Position numbers and translations under genes: made by a program. DNA of 64,000 nucleotides from Paenibacillus bouchesdurhonensis (GTDB taxonomy: Bacteria > Bacillota > Bacilli > Paenibacillales > Paenibacillaceae). The DNA lies in the NCBI RefSeq assembly GCF_900155685.1, contig NZ_LT732548.1:461232-525231 (forward strand), read 5' to 3'. Below are positions 1 to 8,952 of this stretch, piece after piece. Below the pieces are notes generated by a model. The model did not search any database and was not told the origin of the DNA. It saw only the letters and a list, made by a program, of their open reading frames with translations. Within the stretch, counting starts at the first letter, position 1. The number at the start of each line of letters is the position of its first letter.

Positions 1-2
1 CG

Positions 3-1202
3 GCCACCGCCATATTGGAGCTGCAGGCGGATGGCTGCCGACGCTATGCTGGCGGATACAGTGATTATCGCCAGCAAAAGGAGCTCGAGCGGCGCACCCA
101 AATGACGCTATACAAGAAGCAAGAGCAGGAGCGTCAAGCCCTGAAACAGTCCATTCGGCGTTATCAGGAATGGTTCCACCAGGCCCATCGGGCCGCTCGC
201 GCCGACAATTTGGATGTGGCCATTACAGCCAGCTTCTATAAGGCCAAGGCGAAGAAGAATATTTCCCGTTATCATGCGAAGCAGAAAGAGCTTGAGCGCC
301 TGGAACGGGATCGGGTAGAGAAGCCCCGGGAAGCGAAAGTGCTCCAAATGAATCTGCAGGACGGAGCGTTTGCCGCATCTACTTTGTTGCGGATGAACGA
401 TGTAGGATTCGGCTACGAGCACGCTGCTGGAGGGAGTGGACGCGACCAGTTGTTCAATCACCTTAGCCTGGAGGTTGAACGGGGCGATCGGGTCGGCGTT
501 CTAGGGCCGAATGGAGCGGGCAAATCTACTTTGTTAAAACTGATCACGGGACAGCTTGCGCCTTCTTCAGGAACAGTGGCTCTGCATCCGCAAGCTTCGA
601 TCGGGTACTTCGCCCAGGAGTTGAACAATTTGGAGGAGAGCCAGACAATACTGGACAGTCTGCTGGGATTGCCGGATATGACGCAATCGCATGCTAGGAC
701 AATTCTGGGCTGCTTCTTATTTTCCAGGGAAGAGGTATATAAGAAAATAGGAGATCTGAGCATGGGAGAGAAATGCCGGGTAGCATTTCTAAAGTTGTTT
801 TTTGGCGGATCTAATCTGCTAATTCTCGATGAACCGACCAACTATTTGGATATTGACACGCGAGAAGCGGTGGAAGAAGCGCTGTGTACTTACCCGGGGG
901 CGTTGATGATTGTAACCCATGACAGGTATTTGGCGCGAAAGGTATGTAATCGACTTCTATTGCTGGATAGACAGAAGGAACCCGAGTGGTTTCCGGGGAC
1001 GGTGGAGGAATATGAATCGAAGGATCGAAGCCAGCGGCTGGATGCGGCATCACAAGGTTTAGAAAATGAACGGGAGCGCTTGGAGCTGGAATTGGCGTTC
1101 TTGATAGGGCAGGAAGAACCGCCGTCCCCTGAAGAGCAGAATGAGCTGATGGCGGCGATCACTGAAATCCGCAGGCAGATCGGTGAGCTTCCTGAGATTT
1201 AA
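3..1202 (+). CDS. ABC-F family ATPase, C-terminal part (cut by left edge)
   Basis: The reading frame is open to the left edge, so the N-terminal ABC domain is missing. The visible part starts with the end of domain 1 (ending ..YAGGYSDY), then a charged linker arm of roughly 85 residues, then a complete second ABC domain: Walker A GPNGAGKS near base 505, signature LSMGEK near 757, Walker B LLILDEPTNYLD near 820 and the H-loop THDRY. There are no membrane segments, and tandem ABC domains joined by an arm are the ABC-F hallmark. ABC-F proteins act on ribosomes, as antibiotic-resistance ribosomal protection factors or as translation factors. The arm, which decides the subtype, cannot be assigned with certainty, so resistance is only a possibility. 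Confidence 0.85.
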   Translation, partial: ATAILELQADGCRRYAGGYSDYRQQKELERRTQMTLYKKQEQERQALKQSIRRYQEWFHQAHRAARADNLDVAITASFYKAKAKKNISRYHAKQKELERLERDRVEKPREAKVLQMNLQDGAFAASTLLRMNDVGFGYEHAAGGSGRDQLFNHLSLEVERGDRVGVLGPNGAGKSTLLKLITGQLAPSSGTVALHPQASIGYFAQELNNLEESQTILDSLLGLPDMTQSHARTILGCFLFSREEVYKKIGDLSMGEKCRVAFLKLFFGGSNLLILDEPTNYLDIDTREAVEEALCTYPGALMIVTHDRYLARKVCNRLLLLDRQKEPEWFPGTVEEYESKDRSQRLDAASQGLENERERLELELAFLIGQEEPPSPEEQNELMAAITEIRRQIGELPEI

Positions 1203-1579
1203 TAAAGGTTCGTAAAAGGATTCGATTATATTATCGAGTAGACATTCGAGTCCGAGTAGGCAGGGCCAACTGTATTTGTGGTACTAAAAAATACCGACAA
1301 TGGCAAGGCCCGCAACTTAGCTGGATTTCATGCTATTAAAAAGACTGAGCAGAGCCATATAAGGTGGTTTATCAGTTTTTAAGGGCATGAAATCCTTTTA
1401 TTACTTCCCAGCCCCTTCCATTCTCTTATATAAATATTAGAAATCCATCTATAATGAGTGGAAGCAGAAGTCCAGTCATTACAGCGATTCATTTGCTCCA
1501 AACGTTTAGGGTAGCAGAAACAAAATCAATCATGTCCAAGCACGATTTTGATCCGCACGGGTTGGCGTTCCTGCCTAGT
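1203..1579. other. 377-bp intergenic region with one inverted repeat
   Basis: It lies between the ABC-F gene and the convergent SMR-like gene. I see no convincing reading frame. It holds the inverted repeat listed at 1323-1395 and no run of T after a GC-rich stem, so no standard terminator is evident. Confidence 0.5.
1323..1395. repeat. Imperfect inverted repeat with GGATTTCATGC ends
   Basis: The left arm GGATTTCATGC (1323-1333) pairs with GCATGAAATCC (1385-1395). The pairing continues inward imperfectly (TATTAAAAAGACTGA against the complement of TCAGTTTTTAAGG), giving a 73-bp hairpin-forming unit. The same end sequence, ATGGATTTCATGT, bounds a 130-bp unit at 19588-19717, which suggests a dispersed non-coding repeat. 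Confidence 0.55.
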
Positions 1580-1924
1580 TTATCTAGCCAGCAAGTATAC
1601 GCCGAACAGGATAACGGCCACGCCGGCTAATTTAGTGGCTGAAATCGACTCGCCAAATAAGAAGTATGCAGGAATAAGAGCGAGAACATAGGCGAAGGCT
1701 TGCATCGGATAAGCTACGCTTAGGGGCAAGCGGGTCAGGACGGCGAACCATAGTATGGTAGCAAGCCCGTAGAGTGCTATGCCGCCGAGTATCATCGGGG
1801 ATAGAATGAGCTTATTCCATACGAGCCCGCCTGATCGGGTGAGTCCGATCTTGAAGAGAACTTGGCCTGTGACTAGCAACAGAATATTGCCAAGCAGCAA
1901 AACATAACTAATTGTTTTTTCCAT
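1580..1924 (-). CDS. SMR/EamA-like small membrane protein (putative lipid-sugar flippase subunit)
   Basis: 114 residues with four predicted membrane helices and the DMT-superfamily pattern (a G/P-rich helix with 'PLSVAYPMQA' and a C-terminal 'GVAVILFGVYLL'). The ribosome site AGGAGG lies 6 bases before the ATG. It overlaps the upstream DUF2304 gene by 17 bases and is last in a leftward operon of membrane glycosyltransferase genes. Members in such a context (ArnE/ArnF-like) move undecaprenyl-phosphate sugars across the membrane. That role is inferred from position; a small multidrug efflux protein is the alternative. Confidence 0.7.
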   Translation of the reverse strand: MEKTISYVLLLGNILLLVTGQVLFKIGLTRSGGLVWNKLILSPMILGGIALYGLATILWFAVLTRLPLSVAYPMQAFAYVLALIPAYFLFGESISATKLAGVAVILFGVYLLAR

Positions 1925-2255
1925 TAAGAGCCTCCTGAGCTTTAAGGATCGCCACTTCTTGGGTCAGACGAAGCACCTGGCTCGTCAGCTTGGTAATGAC
2001 AATCGTAAGATGAAGTATGAGGGAGAAGCAGAACAGCAGACCGAATAGGAAAAGAACGGCTGGAGGGTATTTGACGCCCATCTGCTCTGCAATCCACTCC
2101 ATGAATGATACATTTAATGAAAGAATCAGCAGCACGATGCTGAACAATATCCATAGCAGAGCATACTGCTCCTTGAGCCTTTGCCTTCTGACCAGCTCAA
2201 GAACGATGAGCAGAAAGACAACGGATATCGACACCGATAGTATGTTAATGAACAT
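1908..2255 (-). CDS. DUF2304 family membrane protein
   Basis: 115 residues with three hydrophobic helices and a charged C-terminal helix. The pattern LVRRQRLKEQYALLWILF near residues 24-41 is typical of DUF2304. Its ATG directly abuts the stop codon of the GT2 gene, so the two are translationally coupled. DUF2304 proteins are commonly found beside dolichol-phosphate-mannose-synthase-like GT2 enzymes and are thought to be their membrane partner. The molecular role is unknown. Confidence 0.75.
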   Translation of the reverse strand: MFINILSVSISVVFLLIVLELVRRQRLKEQYALLWILFSIVLLILSLNVSFMEWIAEQMGVKYPPAVLFLFGLLFCFSLILHLTIVITKLTSQVLRLTQEVAILKAQEALNGKNN

Positions 2256-2960
2256 CTATTTGATCACCGCCGTTCTATTATATCGCATTGCGCTCATAAT
2301 TACAGAGAGGGTAACCTTGATCATATAGTAGACCGATCTTGCGGGAGTGATGGAGGATCTGCCTGCTTTTCTCCGCCGCATTTCCGTGGATACCTCTGTG
2401 ATTTGGCAGCCATGGCGTTTGAGGTAGACGAGGGATTCCACCTCCGGATAATCGATCGGATAATAGGCTGCATACAAGTCGATGACCTTGCGCCCGGCCG
2501 CCCGAAAGCCGCTCGTTGTATCCGTGAAGCGCTGTCTTGTAAGAAGCGTAACTAGTTTGGAGAAAAAAATCATGCCGATCCGTCGCATATAAGATGAACG
2601 GTATGACGTCGATTTCAAGTATCTGGAGCCGATAACGAGATCGTAACAGGCGGTCTGATCGATCAATTTAGGCAGCTCCTCTGCCGGATGCTGTCCATCG
2701 GCATCCATTTGCACTGCCACATCATAGCCATGCATCTTAGCATACATATAACCCGTCTGCATACCGCCGCCAATCCCTACGTTGTAAGGCATGGTTAGGA
2801 CGCGGGCGCAGCTTGCTGCTGCGACCATTTCCGTCCGATCGGTGGAGCCGTCGTTGATGACGACAATATCCGCTTCCGGCACATGGGTACGGATATCGGC
2901 AATGACGGATGCAATGCTGCCCTCCTCATTATACGCCGGGATGATGATGAGAGTTTTCAT
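2256..2960 (-). CDS. GT2 glycosyltransferase (polyprenyl-phosphate glycosyltransferase type)
   Basis: 234 residues. The GT-A fold begins at once with IIPAYNEEGSIASVI, followed by VINDGSTDRT and the metal-binding region QMDADGQHP near residue 80. There are only weak hydrophobic stretches at the C terminus. Such enzymes load a nucleotide sugar onto undecaprenyl phosphate at the inner face of the membrane. The ribosome site AAGGAGG lies upstream of the ATG. The gene sits between a GT-C glycosyltransferase and DUF2304/SMR-like genes, consistent with a load-flip-transfer pathway. The sugar and acceptor cannot be read from the sequence. Confidence 0.88.
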   Translation of the reverse strand: MKTLIIIPAYNEEGSIASVIADIRTHVPEADIVVINDGSTDRTEMVAAASCARVLTMPYNVGIGGGMQTGYMYAKMHGYDVAVQMDADGQHPAEELPKLIDQTACYDLVIGSRYLKSTSYRSSYMRRIGMIFFSKLVTLLTRQRFTDTTSGFRAAGRKVIDLYAAYYPIDYPEVESLVYLKRHGCQITEVSTEMRRRKAGRSSITPARSVYYMIKVTLSVIMSAMRYNRTAVIK

Positions 2961-2977
2961 GAAGTCACCGTCCTCCT

Positions 2978-4264
2978 TTATCTCAAACCATTCTTAGAAA
3001 GCTTGTTGAAATACCCCAGAAGCTGTTCTATGAAATATGACCCAAATAGTATTAACAGAATCATGTTCGGATAGCCATACCGGTTAAAGGCGACGAAGGG
3101 AATATAAATAACGGTAAAATAGCCGAGGGCGGCAATTAACGGCAGCAGCTGCTTAGAGCGATGTTTAATCAGCGCCCAGCAGATGCCCAGCATATTGATA
3201 ATCATCAGGATTTTCTGAATAACATTCATGACGGGTCTGGTGATCGGCCAAATGGGACGAGAGTAGAAAGGATGGAAATACAGCTCCACCCATCGGCCGG
3301 CCGTGAACCAGTAGAGGTATTTTAACGGCTCGTGCGCAAATCCATATTTGATGATGTCGATGCCCTTCCGCACGGCCAAACGATCTGAGCCTTGAAACAG
3401 AGTCTCCGGATCGTATTGTGGATGGGCTTCAAAAAAATCCGACGGCGGCAGTTGTCCATGAATTCGTGCTCCGAGCAGAAAAGGACTGCCCCCCGAATTC
3501 GTGAATAATATAAACTCATGGAATGTAACCCAGTTGCGAATCCACCAGGGCGTGAGCAGCAGAATGTAAACCCCGGCCATAAGCAGGGTATATTTCAACA
3601 TAAGGCGCCACGGAATTTTATGTCTCCACCAGAGGACGAGGAACACAGCGGGATACAAGGAGGCATGGGGCTTGAAGTAAGCGGCCGCCGCGGTCAACAC
3701 TCCGAGCAGGATGTAATATCGAGCCATATTCCGTTCCAGGGCGATGAGTGTGACGCAAAGCAGGAGCAGGAGGAGTGTTCTGAAGGTCGATTCAGTCAGA
3801 ATGACACCGGAGGAGAAGTAATCCGGGAAATATAACGCACTTATCGTACAGGCGATCAGACCGGTGCGTGTCTTGAAGATGCGCTTGCCCAACCAGAAGA
3901 CGAGATAAATACATAGCACTTGCAGAGCGCATTGATACAGACGGAAAGCGGTGACCCCGCCGTCTTCTTGACCGAACAGGGCCATGAATCCGGCCAGTAT
4001 AAGCGGCAGCCCAGGCATGATGAAGGCTGAGGGCTTGTCTCCCGTATTATAGGCAAGCACGCCTTCGTTCAGCAGAAGGCGGGAGGTCTGAATATATTTG
4101 ACGTCATCGTTATTAGGCTTGAGAGGGTCGCCGAGAAAAAAGTAATCATTATAGACCAGAACGATAATACATGAAACAATGCCAACGAAAGCCATCAAGC
4201 CAGACAAATACACCTTGACTGGTCGGCTGGTCTCCCTTGATCGGAACAATAAGCTCAACTCCAC
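2978..4264 (-). CDS. GT-C membrane glycosyltransferase (ArnT/PMT-like, GT39/GT83 type)
   Basis: Multi-pass protein of about 428 residues. After the first helix comes a loop with 'NNDDVKYIQTSRLLL', which holds the paired acidic residues of GT-C enzymes, then 'PGLPLILAGFMALFG' and about ten further helices. It probably transfers a lipid-linked sugar on the outer face of the membrane. The frame is open to an ATG at 4405, but that extension is AT-rich and not family-like. I use the GTG at 4264, although no good ribosome site marks either start. It is the first gene of the leftward operon. Confidence 0.78.
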   Translation of the reverse strand: MELSLLFRSRETSRPVKVYLSGLMAFVGIVSCIIVLVYNDYFFLGDPLKPNNDDVKYIQTSRLLLNEGVLAYNTGDKPSAFIMPGLPLILAGFMALFGQEDGGVTAFRLYQCALQVLCIYLVFWLGKRIFKTRTGLIACTISALYFPDYFSSGVILTESTFRTLLLLLLCVTLIALERNMARYYILLGVLTAAAAYFKPHASLYPAVFLVLWWRHKIPWRLMLKYTLLMAGVYILLLTPWWIRNWVTFHEFILFTNSGGSPFLLGARIHGQLPPSDFFEAHPQYDPETLFQGSDRLAVRKGIDIIKYGFAHEPLKYLYWFTAGRWVELYFHPFYSRPIWPITRPVMNVIQKILMIINMLGICWALIKHRSKQLLPLIAALGYFTVIYIPFVAFNRYGYPNMILLILFGSYFIEQLLGYFNKLSKNGLR

Positions 4265-4433
4265 TCTAGAAAAATGTTCAAATATATATATAAACAAATT
4301 GCTGTGGTTTATATACGCATCGTTTATATAACTTATATTATGGGGAAATATGCCACAATTATAATTTGGTCTAGGTGGAAGAAAAAAAATAGTTGATAAT
4401 GTCATTTTGATTTGGTAAGCTTGAATAGAATTT

Positions 4434-4453
4434 GAGATTGATAATCATTATCG
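4434..4453. promoter_or_regulatory. Fur box upstream of the siderophore operon
   Basis: TGATAATCATTATCG at 4439-4453 matches the 7-1-7 Bacillus Fur consensus TGATAATnATTATCA in 13 of 14 defined positions. The longer 19-mer (4434-4452) matches the classic Fur box in 17 of 19. It lies about 145 bases before the first gene of an iron transporter operon, as expected for iron repression. Confidence 0.85.
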
Positions 4454-4596
4454 TTGTCTTTGCTTTGTTGCTATGTACTGTAGTGAAATATAGATAATTA
4501 TTTAAATAGCACATAAAAATATAACAAATATGATATTAATTTCACCAATTCAATAATTTGCTTGTCTATCAAGCTTTTATATCAAGGAGGATATGT

Positions 4597-5631
4597 ATGA
4601 AGAAGTCTATGTTTTTCAAATTAGTTGGTCTTATTGCAGTTCTGACTTTGATGTTAGCAGCTTGCTCAAATTCAAGTAATGAAGTAGCTAATAATGAGCC
4701 AAAACCTGCTGAATCCAATGGAAGTCAAGAGGTTACTGTGCCCACGACAGTTGAAATCACTGATGCCCATGGAACGGTTACTGTTCCTGTAAATCCAAAA
4801 AATGTAGTTGCTTTAGATAGCAGAACCTTTGAAACTTTAGCTGCTTGGGGAATTGAATTAGCAGCTGCTCCTAAGCCTGTAATGCCTGCGGACTCACCGT
4901 ATGTAGCTGATAATTCAGTTCAAGATATCGGAAACCATCGTGAACCAAATCTTGAAATTCTAGCAGCCGCAGATCCTGATCTTGTAATTGTCGGCCAAAG
5001 ATTTGCAGGTTTTTATGAAGATATAAAGAAAATAGTGCCAAATGCAGTTGTTATTGATCTTAATTTTGATGTTTCTGAGGCAGCTGCTACACCTGGAGAA
5101 AACTTAGTAAACGGACTTAAGAATTCTACACTCGCATTAGGTCAAATTTTTGATAAAAATGCAGAAGCTGAAAAATTAACAGCTGATTTTGATCAAGCGA
5201 TCGAAAAGGCGAAGTCTGCCTATAATGGAACAGATACAGTTATGAGTGTGATCGTTTCTGGTGGAAATATTGGTTTTTCAGCTCCTCATTCTGGTCGTGT
5301 TTGGGGCCCAATGTATGAAATTTTCGGATGGGTTCCAGCATTAGAAGTTGACAAATCTTCTTCAGATCATCAAGGTGATGAAGTTTCTGTTGAAGCGATT
5401 GCCCAAAGCAATCCTGATTGGATTTTTGTACTAGATCGTGACGCTGCGGTATCTTCTACAGAGGGTGCAACTCCTGCTCAAGACGTTATTGATAATTCGC
5501 CTGCCCTTAAAAACACAAAGGCTGTTTCTGAAGGAAAGATTGTGTATGCACCAGACGATACTTATACAAATGAATCAATACAAACTTATCTAGAGTTATT
5601 TGAGAATCTTGCAAGTACTTTAGCTAAGTAG
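4597..5631 (+). CDS. Siderophore ABC transporter substrate-binding lipoprotein
   Basis: 344 residues. A signal peptide ends in the lipobox LAAC with Cys23, followed by a Ser/Asn-rich tether and a TroA/FepB-type binding fold ('NPKNVVALDSRTFETLAAWGIE', 'EPNLEILAAADPDLVIVG'). It is closest in type to FatB/YclQ proteins, which bind catecholate siderophores such as petrobactin. The start is fixed by AAGGAGG 6 bases before ATG 4597; an upstream in-frame codon at 4558 lacks a site. It is the first gene of a four-gene transporter operon under a Fur box. Its AT-rich codon use contrasts with the flanking genes and suggests transfer. Confidence 0.92.
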   Translation: MKKSMFFKLVGLIAVLTLMLAACSNSSNEVANNEPKPAESNGSQEVTVPTTVEITDAHGTVTVPVNPKNVVALDSRTFETLAAWGIELAAAPKPVMPADSPYVADNSVQDIGNHREPNLEILAAADPDLVIVGQRFAGFYEDIKKIVPNAVVIDLNFDVSEAAATPGENLVNGLKNSTLALGQIFDKNAEAEKLTADFDQAIEKAKSAYNGTDTVMSVIVSGGNIGFSAPHSGRVWGPMYEIFGWVPALEVDKSSSDHQGDEVSVEAIAQSNPDWIFVLDRDAAVSSTEGATPAQDVIDNSPALKNTKAVSEGKIVYAPDDTYTNESIQTYLELFENLASTLAK

Positions 5632-5652
5632 TGTATAAAGGAGTATGAGGCA

Positions 5653-6666
5653 GTGCCGAAGAATATAATACAAATAAATGCTGGGGTTGAGAGCGCTCAA
5701 CCCCAGCGTTATAATCTCAATAAGATATGGACAAAACCCTTTATATTAGCGATTATAGTTGTTTTTATTTTAGGTATTATATCACTGTTTACTGGAGTTT
5801 ATGATATACGAGGGCAAGACGATGGAATGGAAATGTTCTTCATCACTCGTGTTCCAAGAACAGCTGCACTAATGCTGACTGGAGCTGCAATGTCAATGGC
5901 AGGACTTGTCATGCAGCTTATTACACAGAATCGTTTGGTTGAACCTACTACAACAGGAACGATTGAATGGGCAGGTTTGGGGCTTCTTTTTGTTTATTTG
6001 TTATTTCCAGCGCCAACTTTAGTCCTAAGAATGACGGGGGCAATCATTTTTTCTTTTATAGGAACAATGATTTTCTTTTTGTTTCTAAGAAGAGTTAAAC
6101 TACGCTCGTCTTTAATTGTTCCGATTATCGGGATGATGCTTGGAGCAATCATATCCGCGATTTCCACCTTTATTGGACTCGTTTTTCAAATGACACAAAA
6201 TATTGAAAACTGGTTTGTAGGTTCTTTTGCTGCGGTTCAGGTTGGAAGATATGAGTACCTATGGATCATTGTTGTTGTTACTTTATTTATTTTTATTTAT
6301 GCTAACCGATTGACTTTAGCTGGACTAGGAGAAGATGTTTCAACAAGTCTTGGAGTAAATTATAATAGGATCATTCTTATTGGTACTGGTCTTATTTCTT
6401 TTGCCGTTGGAATTGTTGCAGCTGTTATTGGAAATTTACCTTTTTTAGGTTTAATCGTACCGAATATTGTTTCCATGTATAGGGGAGATGATCTGAGGAG
6501 TAACTTGCCCTGGGTATGTGTGATAGGAATGGGCACGATAACTGTTTGTGACATCATTTCCCGAACAATTATAATGCCTTTTGAAGTACCTGTCTCTTTA
6601 ATACTTGGAACAGTAGGATCAGTCGTATTTATTGTTATTTTATTGAGACAGAGGAGGCTACGATGA
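5653..6666 (+). CDS. Siderophore ABC transporter permease (FecCD type), first
   Basis: 337 residues with about nine or ten membrane helices. Family patterns include 'RVPRTAALMLTGAAMSMAGLVMQLITQNRLVEP', 'GNLPFLGLIVPNIVSMY' and 'FEVPVSLILGTVGSVVFIVILLRQ'. The start is a GTG with AAAGGAG 9 bases before it. It pairs with the next gene to form a heterodimeric channel, like YclN/YclO. It has the same low-GC character as the binding protein gene 21 bases upstream. Confidence 0.92.
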   Translation: MPKNIIQINAGVESAQPQRYNLNKIWTKPFILAIIVVFILGIISLFTGVYDIRGQDDGMEMFFITRVPRTAALMLTGAAMSMAGLVMQLITQNRLVEPTTTGTIEWAGLGLLFVYLLFPAPTLVLRMTGAIIFSFIGTMIFFLFLRRVKLRSSLIVPIIGMMLGAIISAISTFIGLVFQMTQNIENWFVGSFAAVQVGRYEYLWIIVVVTLFIFIYANRLTLAGLGEDVSTSLGVNYNRIILIGTGLISFAVGIVAAVIGNLPFLGLIVPNIVSMYRGDDLRSNLPWVCVIGMGTITVCDIISRTIIMPFEVPVSLILGTVGSVVFIVILLRQRRLR

Positions 6667-7727
6667 ACGCATTAGAATATAGTAATAAAGAAAATTTCAA
6701 AATCGATTCTAGCCTTCATAATAAACATAGATCAGCCAGAGCTTTTCGTTCCAAGAAAGAAGAAAAACGTTATTGGATTTTGCTGATAGCATTGATTGCA
6801 CTGGGCATTTTTTCTTCGTATGGACTTTTGGTTTATAACAATCCGGTTCCAGTAGATTCTCCTTCTTTTATCCCGGTTGTTAAAAGAAGGCTGGTAGCTC
6901 TTGGTGCGATGATTATTGCAGCAATTTGTCAGAGTTTGGCGACCGTCGCTTTCCAATCGATTACGAATAATAGGATTATAACTCCTTCACTTTTAGGCTT
7001 TGAAGCACTTTACTCAGCAATTCATACGAGTACCATGTTTTTCTTTGGTGTTGGTGCATTTATAAGCTTTACTGGTGTTGGATCATTCATATTTCAAGTT
7101 GTCCTTATGGTTTTGCTGTGTTTGATCCTTTATGGATGGCTGCTTTCTGGAAAGTATGGAAATTTACAGATTATGCTTTTGGTGGGAATTATTATTGGAG
7201 TTGGGCTGAGGTCTCTATCCTCTTTTATGAGAAGACTTCTTGCGCCGTCTGAGTTTGATATTTTACAGGCAAGATTATTTGCTTCTGTCAATAATGCGGA
7301 TGCTGGCTATTTTCCTATTTCAATTCCAATTGTAATCATTGTAGCATTCCTTCTTTTTGCTTATTCCAAGAAATTAAATGTATTGTCACTTGGGAAGAAT
7401 GTCTCCCCTTCTTTGGGAGTTAATCATAAATTTGGCGTAATTTATGCTCTTGTATTAGTTTCTATATTGATGTCCATTTCAACGGCTTTGGTTGGACCAC
7501 TTACATTCTATGGATTTTTAGTTGCAACTTTGAGTTATCTAGCAGCGCCAACTTATGATCACAAATATATTTTTCCAATGGCTTTTGCTATCGGATTTTT
7601 GATAATAACGGGTGCATACTTTTTTATGTATCATGTATTCAATGCTCAAGGTGTTGTTTCAATTATTATCGAACTGTTTGGTGGAATAACATTTTTAATT
7701 GTAATCTTAAGGAAGAGGGCTCTATGA
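6663..7727 (+). CDS. Siderophore ABC transporter permease (FecCD type), second
   Basis: 354 residues. A hydrophilic N-terminal stretch of about 35 residues is followed by FecCD helices, including 'LATVAFQSITNNRIITPSLLGFEALY' and 'GPLTFYGFLVATLSYLAAP'. It overlaps the first permease by 4 bases (ATGA), indicating translational coupling. Together the two permeases form the membrane channel for the iron-siderophore complex. Confidence 0.92.
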   Translation: MNALEYSNKENFKIDSSLHNKHRSARAFRSKKEEKRYWILLIALIALGIFSSYGLLVYNNPVPVDSPSFIPVVKRRLVALGAMIIAAICQSLATVAFQSITNNRIITPSLLGFEALYSAIHTSTMFFFGVGAFISFTGVGSFIFQVVLMVLLCLILYGWLLSGKYGNLQIMLLVGIIIGVGLRSLSSFMRRLLAPSEFDILQARLFASVNNADAGYFPISIPIVIIVAFLLFAYSKKLNVLSLGKNVSPSLGVNHKFGVIYALVLVSILMSISTALVGPLTFYGFLVATLSYLAAPTYDHKYIFPMAFAIGFLIITGAYFFMYHVFNAQGVVSIIIELFGGITFLIVILRKRAL

Positions 7728-8476
7728 TAAAGATTGATAATGTTAGAAAGTTGTATACTGATGAGGTAAAAATAGGACCTTTGGATATTACAATACCAAA
7801 AGCTGGTCTTACTTCTTTAATTGGGCCAAATGGCGCTGGAAAGTCCACGACACTTATGATGATCGGAAGACTTTTGAATATGGATGAAGGCCAAATTACG
7901 GTCGCCAATATGGATGTTTCTAAAACTAAATCAGAAGACTTAGCAAAAGTCTTGACTATTTTGCGCCAAGAAAACCATTTTGTAACCAAGCTTACGGTTA
8001 GGCAACTAGCTGGATTTGGGCGTTTTCCTTATTCAAAGGGAAGATTAACTAAAGAGGATGAGGCTATTATTTCTAAATATATCGATTTTTTAGATTTGAC
8101 TAATCTGGAAGATAGATATTTAGATGAGCTTTCTGGTGGTCAAAGGCAAAGGGCATATGTAGCAATGGTTTTGTGTCAAGAGACTGAATATGTACTTTTG
8201 GACGAGCCTCTAAACAATCTTGATGTTGCTCGCTCTGTTCAAATGATGGAACATTTGAGGCATGCCGCTAATGAATTTGGAAGAACAATTCTGACTGTTA
8301 TGCATGATATCAATTTTGCAGCCAAATATTCGGATAGAATTTGTGCTATGAAAGATGGACAAATTGCCGCCTTTGGAACAGTAGAAGAGGTTATGAACCC
8401 AGAAGTTTTGACAAATATATTTGAAACGAAAATAGAAATTATCGATGGTCCATATGGACCAATAGCTGTTTATTAG
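7724..8476 (+). CDS. Siderophore ABC transporter ATP-binding protein
   Basis: 250 residues. Walker A is GPNGAGKS near residue 36, the signature is LSGGQRQR, Walker B is YVLLDEP and the switch His is in 'VMHDIN'. It has the FepC/YclP-type length and supplies energy to the two permeases. It overlaps the second permease by 4 bases (ATGA) and ends the operon, with two hairpin terminators behind it. Confidence 0.93.
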   Translation: MIKIDNVRKLYTDEVKIGPLDITIPKAGLTSLIGPNGAGKSTTLMMIGRLLNMDEGQITVANMDVSKTKSEDLAKVLTILRQENHFVTKLTVRQLAGFGRFPYSKGRLTKEDEAIISKYIDFLDLTNLEDRYLDELSGGQRQRAYVAMVLCQETEYVLLDEPLNNLDVARSVQMMEHLRHAANEFGRTILTVMHDINFAAKYSDRICAMKDGQIAAFGTVEEVMNPEVLTNIFETKIEIIDGPYGPIAVY

Positions 8477-8535
8477 CATTATTTAATTGACTCAACTTTT
8501 GCAGCCAAATCTCTAAACAAGAACCCAATCTATTC

Positions 8536-8570
8536 AACAGCTACTTCTATATAGTGGCTGTTTTGCTTTT
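8536..8570 (+). terminator. Rho-independent terminator of the siderophore operon
   Basis: AACAGCTACT (8536-8545) pairs with AGTGGCTGTT (8553-8562) around a 7-base loop, followed by TTGCTTTT. It lies 60 bases after the ATPase stop codon. Confidence 0.75.
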
Positions 8571-8581
8571 ATTGGAGCTAT

Positions 8582-8621
8582 AAAAAACACCGAATTTGCA
8601 ATCTTCATCCGGTGTTTTTTT
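8582..8621. terminator. Bidirectional terminator hairpin
   Basis: AAAAAACACCG (8582-8592) pairs with CGGTGTTTTTT (8610-8620). T runs on both strands let it serve the rightward siderophore operon and the leftward XRE remnant. Confidence 0.8.
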
Positions 8622-8679
8622 GGTAATTATATTAGGGGGTCTGCGTGATCAGACATTGAGCAAAACAGTGATTAAATGG

Positions 8680-8898
8680 TCACCAAGGGTTTCCACTAAT
8701 CTTCCATTCGTCTATTTCAGTAGGATCGACTTTACACAGCTTACATATTAACAATCCCAAGGGCATTCTCGGTATTTTCTTGCCATATTCAATGTTCTGG
8801 TAATGCCTTAAAGAGCAATCCATATAAGTTTGGATTTCATTGACAAGCGACTCTTGGGTGAAATTAGCTGCTTCACGGGCTTCTTTTAATTTTACGAT
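8680..8898 (-). pseudogene. Small XRE-type HTH reading frame without a normal start codon
   Basis: A 72-codon leftward frame encodes an HTH-like sequence: KLKEAREAANFTQESLVNEI, then 'SLRHYQNIEYGKKIPRMPLGLLICKLCKVDPTEID', which follows the XRE pattern of recognition helix, Y-x-x-IE-G and the final helices. A ribosome site TAGGAG stands 6 bases before the expected start, but the codon there is ATC, not ATG, GTG or TTG. It is either a pseudogene that lost its start or a gene using a rare ATC start. It is the remnant of a small repressor next to the acquired iron operon. Confidence 0.6.
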
Positions 8899-8952
8899 CG
8901 GTAACTCCTAATAGTCTTTATTATTAGATATTACCGAAGTATTTAATTAATT

